Shown here piece by piece: positions 45,118 to 53,285 of a DNA stretch of 64,000 nt. The position numbers and the translations under genes were made by a program. Within the stretch, counting starts at the first letter, position 1; every line of letters starts with the position of its first letter. The notes beneath the pieces were generated by a model. It was not told the DNA's origin, ran no database searches, and was given only the letters and a program-made list of their open reading frames with translations. Source of the stretch: Candidatus Undinarchaeales archaeon (GTDB taxonomy: Archaea > SpSt-1190 > JASMDC01); the NCBI GenBank assembly GCA_030753015.1, contig JASMDC010000001.1:1-64000 (forward strand), read 5' to 3'.

Positions 45118-47585
45118 CGGACGAGGGGACGTCCCAGGGCGGGGACAGCGATCGAAAAGGGATCCGGGACATGGACCTCCGGCAGCTTGTGGGCCTCTTC
45201 CTGATCCTATCGGGCATGCTACTGGCCATGGGCGACTTCCTGGGTCTCCTCACGCCCGAGCTCGACCTGTTCGAGAAGACACTGGCCTACCTCATGCTCG
45301 TCATCCTGTGGTACGAGTTGGACCTGCCCAAGAACGTGTTCGGCCGCGAGGACTGGCGCCTGAACAAGTTCATTCTGCTGGCATTCTACGTGATCGCGTT
45401 CAAGCACGTCATCACCCTGGAACGGTCCACGGACCTTATTCAGATCAGTGGCAGCTGGCGGGCGACTCTCCTGTTCGACTCGCTCATGTTCGGTCAGGTC
45501 ATCCTCAACCTCGTGTGCATGTACATCGCCATCACGTTCACGTTCGACCGGCCCGGTGTGCTCTACTCGGTGGTCCATATAATCCTCACAGCACTCGCCA
45601 ACGTGCGGTCGGTGGAGGTGGACAAGGTCTGGGAGCGTTTCGCCCGTTCCCCGCTGGACCAGCACCTGGACGGGAAGGAGGCGTCCGCTGTCATTGTCCT
45701 GGCGCGTTATCTCCTCTCCTACTACATCCTCCTCGCCTTCTTCCTCATAATCTTCGATCCCATCACCCAGTGGATGATCACATCCGTGGACAAGGCCCTC
45801 TTCCTCATCTCCACGCTCTACTTCCTCCACTTCTCCGAACAGATTTCGGCCTCGGGGTTCGCCAACCAGATCGACGACATGGAGCGATCGTTCATCCTAA
45901 CCATCGCGAAATTGTTCACCACGCCCCACTTGTTCCACCTTGGGTTGTCGGTCATCCTCCTCTCTCGCGGCTTCGCGGACGCGGGCTACTTCCTCATCCC
46001 GTACGTGCTGGGGAGCGAACTCGATCCGTTCTACATGGATGTGCTCTGTGAACCCAGCGGCAGGGGCCTGGGCCCCGCGCAGGAACTGATGTACAAGGAT
46101 GTCTGCCTCGAGCATCACGTGCCTCTCAAGGACCTCCTCCAGTCCGAGATGATCCGCTACCAGGGGGCGGAGCTCTGGTTCACGGTGTTCCTGTACGCCA
46201 TCGGCGTGATCAGTCTGTTCCTCCTCCTCCTCCTCCCCATGGGCATATGGTTGCTCATGATGCTGGACGTGAAGGGCGAGCAGCTCACCCGGCTCAAGTC
46301 GTACGCTCCCCTGATGGGTGTGGCGTGCGCGCTGGTGCTCACCTTCCTCTTCAATCCATGGATTACCCTGCGACGTATCAATCCACAGACGGGCATCATC
46401 GGTGTCGATATGCGTACGCAGCTGATCACCGATGCACCCTCCATTGCCGGGATGGCCATCCCCCTGGACGTCACTAGCCTCCTCATCCTCACCATGGTGC
46501 TCATCCTCGGGTTCCACGCCCTGGCCCGGCATGAAGAGCGTCGCTGGATCGTGTACTTCCTCCTCTTCAGCGTGTCCATGCTCTACATCGCCAACTACAC
46601 CGTGCTCTACGGCTTCTCGGAGATCGAGTCGCACGTGGGGAACGTGGTCAATACACTGAACCCGCGATGGGCGCCCTCGCTCAAGCCGATCACCCGGGTG
46701 ATGCTGACCAAGTTCTTCGCCGACCTGCTGGTCGTGTCCGCTGCCTTCTACCTGGGTGCCCTTCCGCTCTTCCTGTACGGGGCGGGACAGTGGGTCTCCA
46801 AGAACTTCATCGGGGGCGGAGAGGACCGGTTCGTCCTTGTCTGGATAGCGATGGGCATTGCCGGGTACACCGCGATCCTCCGCCTGGCCGCCCCGGGGCT
46901 CTCACAGTTCATGCTGCTCATCGCCTTCCTCTATGTCCTCTCTTTCTGGTCCCTCGGATCCCGGTGCGTGTTCACAGAGAGGTTGGCCCCTGCCATGGAG
47001 GGGTTCGCCGTGTTCCTCATCCTCCTGCTCCTCCACATTCTCGTGTCGGTGCTCACCGGCGAGCTGTTCGGTATCTCCGCTCATATCGGGACATTGCTGG
47101 CGAACCTTGTGGTCATCCAGGCGTCGCTCCCGTACGTGCTCATTGCGGGACGGGAGGGGTACCTGGAACGACCTGCCCTTCTTTTCATCATCGGTGCTCT
47201 TGTGCTCGGCCTGGCGTGGGGGTATGTCGGCGAGGAGCTGAGGGAGCCCACGCTCCCCCTGCCCCGGGGGACGAACCTGGTCGTATGGGTGGTGCTCACG
47301 GCGATCTTCACCGCTATTGCCGAGGAACTATGGTTCCGTGGCGTGCTCCTGCGCTCCCTTGCCAAGGCCTTCCCCTTCGAGCTCGCGTGCGGGATCCAGG
47401 CCCTGCTGTTCGCCACTGCGCACTTTGGAAGGGCCATCTCACCCATGGTGTTCCTCACGCTCGCCCTGTTCGGATACATAGCAGGGATGCTCGTGCAACG
47501 GTCGCGCTCTCTATCGGTCCCGATAGTCTTCCACTTCGCCGCCAACTTCGCCCTATTGGGCCTGCGGCACGGCCTAATCGCTTAG
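45114..47585 (+). CDS. large polytopic protein with C-terminal CPBP (CAAX/Abi) protease domain
   Basis: About 823 residues with roughly 15-18 hydrophobic segments. The last 200 carry the CPBP signature: EELWFRG with EExxxR, FATAHFGRA with a zinc-type His and HFAANF. The first 600 residues are multi-helix membrane sequence of unknown function with a soluble loop near 290-340. GTG 45114 overlaps the HAD stop by 4 bases and has GGAGGTG about 9 bases ahead; a downstream ATG at 45171 is the alternative. CPBP enzymes cleave prenylated or membrane proteins; the long N-terminal half is unusual. Confidence 0.7.
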   Translation: MTDEGTSQGGDSDRKGIRDMDLRQLVGLFLILSGMLLAMGDFLGLLTPELDLFEKTLAYLMLVILWYELDLPKNVFGREDWRLNKFILLAFYVIAFKHVITLERSTDLIQISGSWRATLLFDSLMFGQVILNLVCMYIAITFTFDRPGVLYSVVHIILTALANVRSVEVDKVWERFARSPLDQHLDGKEASAVIVLARYLLSYYILLAFFLIIFDPITQWMITSVDKALFLISTLYFLHFSEQISASGFANQIDDMERSFILTIAKLFTTPHLFHLGLSVILLSRGFADAGYFLIPYVLGSELDPFYMDVLCEPSGRGLGPAQELMYKDVCLEHHVPLKDLLQSEMIRYQGAELWFTVFLYAIGVISLFLLLLLPMGIWLLMMLDVKGEQLTRLKSYAPLMGVACALVLTFLFNPWITLRRINPQTGIIGVDMRTQLITDAPSIAGMAIPLDVTSLLILTMVLILGFHALARHEERRWIVYFLLFSVSMLYIANYTVLYGFSEIESHVGNVVNTLNPRWAPSLKPITRVMLTKFFADLLVVSAAFYLGALPLFLYGAGQWVSKNFIGGGEDRFVLVWIAMGIAGYTAILRLAAPGLSQFMLLIAFLYVLSFWSLGSRCVFTERLAPAMEGFAVFLILLLLHILVSVLTGELFGISAHIGTLLANLVVIQASLPYVLIAGREGYLERPALLFIIGALVLGLAWGYVGEELREPTLPLPRGTNLVVWVVLTAIFTAIAEELWFRGVLLRSLAKAFPFELACGIQALLFATAHFGRAISPMVFLTLALFGYIAGMLVQRSRSLSVPIVFHFAANFALLGLRHGLIA

Positions 47586-48016
47586 GGGTAGGCCGCCGAT
47601 GAGCGCTCGTTCTCCCACAGCCTGACGTTGACGAGGGAGGGGACGTCCTCCACCAGTCTGTCGTGGAGCCATACCGCCAGCTCCTCGCATGTAGTGTTCC
47701 GAACGGGCAGCACTACGACATCCTCCCGCGGGAGCACCAGTGATTTGCATCCCGTGACATGGACCTCGTCCCCCTCGACGGCAACGCTGACCTCGCTGCT
47801 CTTTCCGGGGAGGAGTGTGCGGTGGTCCACCTCGTCCAGTACGGCAGCCGCCGCCGCCCTGATATCGTGGAAGTCTGCCACCATGCCCCGATCGTCCGGT
47901 TCGCCCTCGCACACGATCTCGACGCGGTAGTTATGGCCGTGGAGGCGTCCGCACGTGGGATGGCCTGCCAGGAAGTGGGAGGCCGCGAACCCGAGGCCGG
48001 AGACGGTGATCAGCAT
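47582..48016 (-). CDS. 6-pyruvoyl-tetrahydropterin synthase/QueD family protein
   Basis: 144 residues. The zinc triad His14, His26 and His28 (ASHF and RLHGHNY) and the catalytic Cys22 four residues before HGH are present, with LPVRNTTCEELA carrying the usual Glu near 110. The family turns dihydroneopterin triphosphate into 6-carboxytetrahydropterin (queuosine/archaeosine route) or a related pterin. Starts at ATG 48016. It is divergent from U32 paralog E and may share the 16-base promoter element. Its stop overlaps the convergent CPBP stop. Confidence 0.8.
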   Translation of the reverse strand: MLITVSGLGFAASHFLAGHPTCGRLHGHNYRVEIVCEGEPDDRGMVADFHDIRAAAAAVLDEVDHRTLLPGKSSEVSVAVEGDEVHVTGCKSLVLPREDVVVLPVRNTTCEELAVWLHDRLVEDVPSLVNVRLWENERSSAAYP

Positions 48017-48036
48017 GCTCCCGTTCACCCCGCGTA

Positions 48037-48052
48037 CCTTTATCAAGCTTGG
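48037..48052. promoter_or_regulatory. U32-locus 16-base promoter element, copy 3
   Basis: On the plus strand it reads CCTTTATCAAGCTTGG; TTTATC lies about 26 bases before GTG 48069 (U32 paralog E). On the minus strand GATAAA lies about 26 bases before ATG 48016 (QueD-like), so it may serve both. Confidence 0.6.
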
Positions 48053-48068
48053 CGTCGCTCCTTTGGAC

Positions 48069-49154
48069 GTGGAGGTCCTCTCCCCACTAACCCGCGCCTT
48101 CGAGGTGGAGCCCCTGGTGGACGCCGGGGCCACGGCCTTCTATGCAGGAGTGCTCACAGCCGACTGGCGCCGGGCCTTCTCCACACTTGTGGCGGGCAAC
48201 CAAGAGCCTGCAGTGGGGGCGAACTTCCCCTCGTTGGAGGAGCTCAAGGAAGCCGTGGAGCGCGCTCACGACCGTAAGGCGCCGGTGACCCTCACCCTCA
48301 ACCTCGACTACTACACCGACCGCCAGCGCGAGCACTTGGGCAAGTTGATGGACTCTGCTGCGGACGCGGGCGTGGACGGTTTCCTCATCGCCGACGTGCC
48401 AACCATGGTCCGTGCCCGGGCCGAACATCCTGACGTGCGCCTTCACGTTAGCACCATCGCTCCCGCGTTCAACAATGCTGCTCTGGAGTTCTACGCGGAC
48501 CTGGGCGCCAGCCGCGTGGTGCTCCCCCAGCAGCTCACTCCCGAGGAGATCGTGGCACTGGCACGCGACACTCCCGTGGAGCTGGAGGTGTTCGTGCTCA
48601 ACAACCGGTGCGTGAACGTCGACGGCTTCTGCACCTTCGTGGACGGCATGGACGAAGCGGTCAGGCCGCTCACGGGGCGTATCGGTTTCGGCCTCCTCAA
48701 CAGCCGATGGGCGCTGCAGGCGGCCCGGTTCGTCCCCAGGCGTGCGCTGCGACACATGCGTCGGCTCCCCGGCCTCCGGCCTGCACCATGCCTGCTCGAC
48801 TACAAGGTGTCGCCTGTGACCGTCGGCAACCTCCCTCTGGAGGGGATGGCCGCGGCCAGGCAGCGGATGGAGGGTCACTTCGGTGGCAAGACCGGTGTCG
48901 ACTGCGGTGCCTGTGTCCTCCGCACGCTCCTCAGGGCAGGTATCACTGCGGTCAAGATCGATGGACGGCCCAACGATATGGCGCGCAAGCTCCGGGACGT
49001 GCGCTTCATCACCGACATGCTCAAGGCCGCGAAGGATGACACTGTCCCGGACAATGCACTATACTCTCGCACACGCCGTACCTTCAACCAGGGGTACAGC
49101 GGGGAATGCACCGACCTCACCTGTTACTACCGTGACTTCCTTCCCGGGCAGTGA
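48069..49154 (+). CDS. U32 family protein, paralog E
   Basis: About 361 residues. N-terminus MEVLSPLTRAFEVEPLVDAG, HVSTIAPAFNNAAL, and cysteine contexts CVNVDGFCTF, APCLLDY, DCGACVLRTL and CTDLTCYYR. The start is GTG 48069 because it aligns with the MELLSPL starts of the other paralogs and is 26 bases from the TTTATC box; the open frame from 47955 is antisense to the QueD gene. It lies 28 kb away from the other paralogs yet keeps the same promoter element. Confidence 0.8.
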   Translation: MEVLSPLTRAFEVEPLVDAGATAFYAGVLTADWRRAFSTLVAGNQEPAVGANFPSLEELKEAVERAHDRKAPVTLTLNLDYYTDRQREHLGKLMDSAADAGVDGFLIADVPTMVRARAEHPDVRLHVSTIAPAFNNAALEFYADLGASRVVLPQQLTPEEIVALARDTPVELEVFVLNNRCVNVDGFCTFVDGMDEAVRPLTGRIGFGLLNSRWALQAARFVPRRALRHMRRLPGLRPAPCLLDYKVSPVTVGNLPLEGMAAARQRMEGHFGGKTGVDCGACVLRTLLRAGITAVKIDGRPNDMARKLRDVRFITDMLKAAKDDTVPDNALYSRTRRTFNQGYSGECTDLTCYYRDFLPGQ

Positions 49155-49162
49155 CCGAGCAG

Positions 49163-50326
49163 CTACTCCGTGTCACGTCCCCGAGGCAGCGCGAACCCAC
49201 CATAGGCGAGCGTGAGCACCGTCATCACTGCCGCGAAGGCGATGGCCGGTGCGAAGTCGCCTGTGCGCGTCGCCAGGAACCCGGCCGCGAGCGGGCCGAT
49301 GACAGCACCAGCGTTGTAGGCGAAGGTCAGTGCCCCCATGCCGCGGGCCCGTTCCTCGTCACTGGTGTGGTTTGCCACGAGCGAGAGCGTGGGGACCTCC
49401 GTGAGAACGTACATGGGGAACGCCCACATCAAAATGACGGCCCAGAGCCGCATGCTCGTGTCCGGGAGCACAGGAAGAGCGAGCATCCCGAGGAACACCA
49501 CCAGGTATCCGCCGATACCGGCCAGCATGATGGATATCCCACCACCGGAACCCACCATCCTGCCAATGCGACGGGCGCTCAGGATGGCCAGGAGGGTGGC
49601 GGTGGCGTTGAGGTACCCGAGCCATGAGCCGCTCCCTCCGATGGAGATGAAGTAGAGCGGGAAGAGCGAGCTGAAACCGAACCGAGCGGTATTGAGGAGA
49701 ATACTTATGGTGCACACGGCCATCAGAGCACGGTTGCCGAAGATGAAGGAGAGGTCCATGCCGCCGACCTGCTGCTCCTTGTGGTCGTCCTCCTCGATGA
49801 GAAAGGCCATGACCACGGCCACGCCGCATCCCACGAGACCGAGGATTGCTGCGGCGTTGACCCCCCCCATCCCGAACAGGAGGCCGCCGAGAAGGGATGC
49901 TGCGAAGAACCCGCCGGAACCGGCCGTCTGGAGATCACCGGCCGCCTCTCCCGAGGATGCGCCGGAGGCGACAGTGATGTAAGCGTTGACCAGGGGATTG
50001 ACGCTGCAGTGGACGAGAGCGAGCGCGGCCACTATCACGATGAAGGCGTCGGGACCGGTCACGACGAACGGCACCGCCATGGTGAGGACCATGGCCAGCG
50101 TCCCCGCCACTAGGAATGGGCGGGTGCGTCCGTAGGCGTCCCGCAGACCCGTCCAGATGTTCACGGCGAGCAGGGTGGCCAGTGCCATCACCGTTGTGAG
50201 CGACGCCACGTGGAGATAGCTACCGCCGATCTCACGGAGGTGGAGTGAGAAGAAGAGGATGACGATGGCGTACATGCCCCAATATGAGGCAAGGATTACG
50301 TAGGGGGCGCGTGCGGCGAGGTCCAC
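49163..50326 (-). CDS. major facilitator superfamily transporter
   Basis: 387 residues, about 12 membrane helices, with the MFS-type loop GLRDAYGRTRPF between helices 2 and 3, and the related LARRIGRMVGSGG in the second half. A central acidic loop (EEDDHKEQQ) separates the halves. Substrate unknown. It lies 7 bases after the HEYAH gene and is probably co-transcribed with it. Confidence 0.75.
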   Translation of the reverse strand: MDLAARAPYVILASYWGMYAIVILFFSLHLREIGGSYLHVASLTTVMALATLLAVNIWTGLRDAYGRTRPFLVAGTLAMVLTMAVPFVVTGPDAFIVIVAALALVHCSVNPLVNAYITVASGASSGEAAGDLQTAGSGGFFAASLLGGLLFGMGGVNAAAILGLVGCGVAVVMAFLIEEDDHKEQQVGGMDLSFIFGNRALMAVCTISILLNTARFGFSSLFPLYFISIGGSGSWLGYLNATATLLAILSARRIGRMVGSGGGISIMLAGIGGYLVVFLGMLALPVLPDTSMRLWAVILMWAFPMYVLTEVPTLSLVANHTSDEERARGMGALTFAYNAGAVIGPLAAGFLATRTGDFAPAIAFAAVMTVLTLAYGGFALPRGRDTE

Positions 50327-50333
50327 TGAAGGC

Positions 50334-51119
50334 TCACCGCTCTCGTGTGACGATATCGTACATGTCGTTGGCGGCGGCCAGTTCCTCGGGCGACACTTCG
50401 TCCAGTGCCGTCATGTAATCGTCGATCCACACGCGGGAGAACCAGCCCTTGCGCTCACCAAGCAGCCTGACCGAGGCCGCGAAGAACTCGGGCGACGGGC
50501 TCTTCTCCCACAGGCGCTGGAACTTCGCCATCCCCTCCCGCTGGGAGTCCATGAGAGCAGGGAGCCGGGCGGCCTTGTACGATGCGATGTAGTCCTCGTC
50601 GAAGTAGCCCGAGCCCTCGAGCACCGCCATCTCCGTGAATGTGGCGAAGCCCTCGGACGTGAGCTCGTCCTTCCACGTTGGATTGCCCGTGTAGTCGTCG
50701 AGGAAGGCGTGAGCGTACTCATGGACAGTGACTATCTCGGGGATCATGGCGTCCCAGAATGCGAGCTGACGGTCGATCGCTGCTGCGCGTCCCGGGTCCC
50801 AGGTATCGTTCGCCGCCTCGTCGCGCATGCGTTGGTAGCGCGGTACGCACTGCTCACGGTGCTCGTCCTGGTCCTCCAGGTACACGGCCTTGTGCATCCC
50901 CTGCAAGAGGTTGCGGTGTGGGCTGTAGAAGCCTACCTCCACACGACCTGTCAGCTCCAGCGGGTCCCGCTGAGCCTTCCGGTGGAAGTGCTTGGAGTCG
51001 AGCACGTAAGCGGGGACGTCGGGGGCACTCTCGCCGTATATCCCCTCGAGGTACGAGTCGACGAGCTCCCTGCCGTGGGCCACGAGCTCCTCCTGCTCCA
51101 CCAGGTCGTACACGGACAT
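50334..51119 (-). CDS. putative zinc metalloprotease (HEYAH)
   Basis: 261 residues. The zinc-binding HExxH motif VHEYAH is at 132-137 (H133, E134, H137), followed by TSEGFATFTE with Glu156 nineteen residues later, the layout of gluzincin-type enzymes. There is no export signal, so a cytosolic peptidase is likely. A TTTATAAGG box lies about 25 bases above ATG 51119. The proposed third ligand is by analogy. Confidence 0.6.
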   Translation of the reverse strand: MSVYDLVEQEELVAHGRELVDSYLEGIYGESAPDVPAYVLDSKHFHRKAQRDPLELTGRVEVGFYSPHRNLLQGMHKAVYLEDQDEHREQCVPRYQRMRDEAANDTWDPGRAAAIDRQLAFWDAMIPEIVTVHEYAHAFLDDYTGNPTWKDELTSEGFATFTEMAVLEGSGYFDEDYIASYKAARLPALMDSQREGMAKFQRLWEKSPSPEFFAASVRLLGERKGWFSRVWIDDYMTALDEVSPEELAAANDMYDIVTRER

Positions 51120-51198
51120 CGGAGCACCGACCTTGCCTTATAAACCTTCCCGCAAGACCGTTCCGGTTCGTGCAAGGTGGGGCCGCGCTTCCAGTTCC

Positions 51199-51768
51199 TC
51201 AGGCTTCAGGGGCATCACCTACGAGTGGTATGGTCCTGCCGTACAGTACGTTTGAGACGAATGGATCACCTTCTGAGCGCCGGCGATCGTACTCCTCGGA
51301 CGAGAGGAGGATATAGTTGACCTCGCGGGAGAATCGCTCCTTCAGCTCCCGTGCTGCGTGCATGAGCCGGTCCTCATCAACGGACCCGACCACTATGAGG
51401 TCCACATCACTCTGGAGCGTGACCTCATTACTGGCGAACGAGCCGAACACGAACGCCTTCTCGATGCCGTCCATCCCGGACAATGTCTTGGCGAGCGCGC
51501 CGACGAGCCCTTCCGTCTTTAGGAACATGGACCTTAGCTCGTCGAAGATCGGTGAGGATGGATCTGCTTCGTAGAGCAGGAGGTTCCCCTTCGAGGAGGA
51601 GCGTACGATACCGGCCCGCAAGAGTCGTGCGAGCTCCCGCCGTACGGCATTGATGTTCACGTCCGACCTCCGTGCGAGCTCTCGCACATGAAGAGGTGTG
51701 TCCGGCGAGAGAAGGAGAAGAGAGAGCACTCTCGTGCGAGTTCTAGAACCGAGGATGATCTCAAGCAT
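51199..51768 (-). CDS. winged-helix/nucleotidyltransferase fusion
   Basis: About 189 residues: an N-terminal winged helix (LHVRELARRSDVNINAVRREL and RAGIVRSSSKGN) followed by a minimal nucleotidyltransferase (FVFGSFASNEVTLQSDVDLI: GSFA and the catalytic SDVDL). Such fusions are typical of archaeal MNT-type regulators or antitoxin-like modules. I place the start at ATG 51768; ATG 51777 lies inside the operator palindrome. The two-part build suggests autoregulation. Confidence 0.7.
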   Translation of the reverse strand: MLEIILGSRTRTRVLSLLLLSPDTPLHVRELARRSDVNINAVRRELARLLRAGIVRSSSKGNLLLYEADPSSPIFDELRSMFLKTEGLVGALAKTLSGMDGIEKAFVFGSFASNEVTLQSDVDLIVVGSVDEDRLMHAARELKERFSREVNYILLSSEEYDRRRSEGDPFVSNVLYGRTIPLVGDAPEA

Positions 51769-51785
51769 GAATACCATATGTATTC
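51769..51785. promoter_or_regulatory. putative operator palindrome
   Basis: GAATACCATATGTATTC: 6-bp arms GAATAC and GTATTC around CATAT. It lies between the TATTTATA box (about 51787-51797, minus strand) and the ATG at 51768, a good place for the encoded winged-helix protein to repress its own gene. Confidence 0.5.
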
Positions 51786-51971
51786 ACTTGTATAAATATT
51801 TTATTCATTTTAACCATCTTTTCGGCGCCCTTCCTGTATGTTCCTTCCAATGATGTGGCCTTGGGTAGGGGATCTTGGAGTGGTATCATAGCTGCTCAGG
51901 CCTCTTAACGGTTGTGTACTACTCGCGGTAGTCACAATCTGATTTAACGGACGGACGACCACTAGAGTCAT

Positions 51972-52250
51972 ATGACGGGCCATGAGGGCGACCATGCACC
52001 AGATAGACGGCAACGGAACCGCTTGAAAAAGATCAAGCTCGTCCTCCCCGATGACGCCTACACGTTCATCGAGGAGCACGAGGGGGTCGACTGGAGCGAG
52101 GTCGCCCTCAACGCGATCGTGAGATATGCCCAGGACCTGGAGCTCATGGACAAGCTCGCAGGCGAGGTGGAGCTCACCAAGGACGACGTGGAGGCGCTTG
52201 AGCGCAGGATCAGGACCAGCCTCGCGAGACAGGGGAGGGGACACGTATGA
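51972..52250 (+). CDS. small VapB-like protein (tandem copy 1)
   Basis: 92 residues. A basic N-terminus leads to KIKLVLPDDAYTFIEEHEG and VDWSEVALNAI, resembling archaeal ribbon-helix-helix antitoxins (xVPDDh...VdWSEVxxxAI). No toxin follows. ATTTAACGG lies about 30 bases upstream. The stop overlaps the start of the next gene by 4 bases, and that protein is a paralog. Confidence 0.55.
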   Translation: MTGHEGDHAPDRRQRNRLKKIKLVLPDDAYTFIEEHEGVDWSEVALNAIVRYAQDLELMDKLAGEVELTKDDVEALERRIRTSLARQGRGHV

Positions 52251-52459
52251 GAACGAAAATAGTCGTGAAATCGGACAAGGTGCCCCAGGACCTGATAGTT
52301 CTGTCGGTCCCCGACGACATCCATACCATCATGGAGCGGCACGAGGAGGTCCGGTGGAACAAGGTCGTGGAGCACGAGATACTACGGTACATCGATGATC
52401 TCGTGTCATCTGACCGGTCGAACGATATGGTCGGCAGCAGCGGATCCCCACGAGTGTGA
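52247..52459 (+). CDS. small VapB-like protein (tandem copy 2)
   Basis: 70 residues, clearly related to copy 1: VLSVPDDIHTIMERHEEVRW followed by NKVVEHEILRYIDDL. The pair could form a heteromeric DNA-binding dimer. No toxin gene follows; the next gene, on the other strand, is a PP-loop ATPase. Confidence 0.5.
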   Translation: MRTKIVVKSDKVPQDLIVLSVPDDIHTIMERHEEVRWNKVVEHEILRYIDDLVSSDRSNDMVGSSGSPRV

Positions 52460-52469
52460 ACCGGACCTT

Positions 52470-53285
52470 CTACCCGATCTTGTCCTTTACGCCACGCTCT
52501 TCCAGGTAAGCGCGCACCACGTCCATCTTAGCATCGATGTATGCTAGAGCATCCGGCTCCCGGTCCTTGTCAAAGAGCGGGCCGTAGTAGAACTTGTTGT
52601 ACATGGCGGCCTGGAGCCCGAACCAGCACCATGCCTGGGTGGGGAACGAGAGGAGCGCCTCACGGTAGCGCCTGGGAGAGAGCGCACCCTCGGCGGGCCT
52701 GACCATCCGGATGCCCGCTTCCTCGAGCGCATCGTGCACTGCGTTCTTGTTGGGGAGGCTGTAGACGGGGTTCTCGTAGGTGATGCCATGTTCCTCGTAC
52801 AGCCCGCGGAGCCGGTCCATGACTCCGCGTGTCTGTGCAGGGTAGAACGCCTCCTCCCGGCTGGCCCCGTCGGCCACGCGCCGGACATCCAGCTCGAGGC
52901 AGTCAGCGATCGCCTGGGCGTGCATGGCCAGCTTGCATCCCATGCAGATCAGAAGGAACAGGCGCGAGCCGAACCGTTGCCGGTCGGCGTCCACGTCGTC
53001 CACGGCGATACGGCGGAAGAGCGAAGTGTAATCGTTCATGTGGTGGACGAAACGGTCCTTCCCGAACGCCTCCTCGAGCTGCTTGGCGTTGATGCTCGAC
53101 TTGGAGATGTCGCGGAGACCGGGGAATGTGAGCACTCCCCTGCGCACGGTCTGCCGGTCGTAAGTGAGGAGGTGCACGGGGCGGAAACGGCGGGACATGA
53201 GCACGGCGGCAAGCGTGGAGTCGGAACCGCCGGAGTAGAGCACAGCACAAGGAGCGTCCGTCGATGTGCCCTTATCGTCGCTCAT
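52470..53285 (-). CDS. PP-loop ATP pyrophosphatase-type protein
   Basis: 271 residues with the PP-loop YSGGSDST (S18-T24) near the N-terminus and a mid-protein MGCKLAMHAQAI segment. The family (7-cyano-7-deazaguanine synthase, thiolation enzymes) activates a carboxylate or carbonyl by adenylation. The lack of the queC/tiaS partner motifs and its position after two UPF0104 genes suggest a specialised metabolite or lipid modification. It overlaps the upstream gene by 4 bases. Confidence 0.6.
   Translation of the reverse strand: MSDDKGTSTDAPCAVLYSGGSDSTLAAVLMSRRFRPVHLLTYDRQTVRRGVLTFPGLRDISKSSINAKQLEEAFGKDRFVHHMNDYTSLFRRIAVDDVDADRQRFGSRLFLLICMGCKLAMHAQAIADCLELDVRRVADGASREEAFYPAQTRGVMDRLRGLYEEHGITYENPVYSLPNKNAVHDALEEAGIRMVRPAEGALSPRRYREALLSFPTQAWCWFGLQAAMYNKFYYGPLFDKDREPDALAYIDAKMDVVRAYLEERGVKDKIG

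Noticed and set aside
46667..47602. 311-residue open frame overlapping the CPBP gene
   Set aside because: The sequence is Arg/Pro/His-rich shadow; the other frame has clear membrane helices and CPBP motifs.
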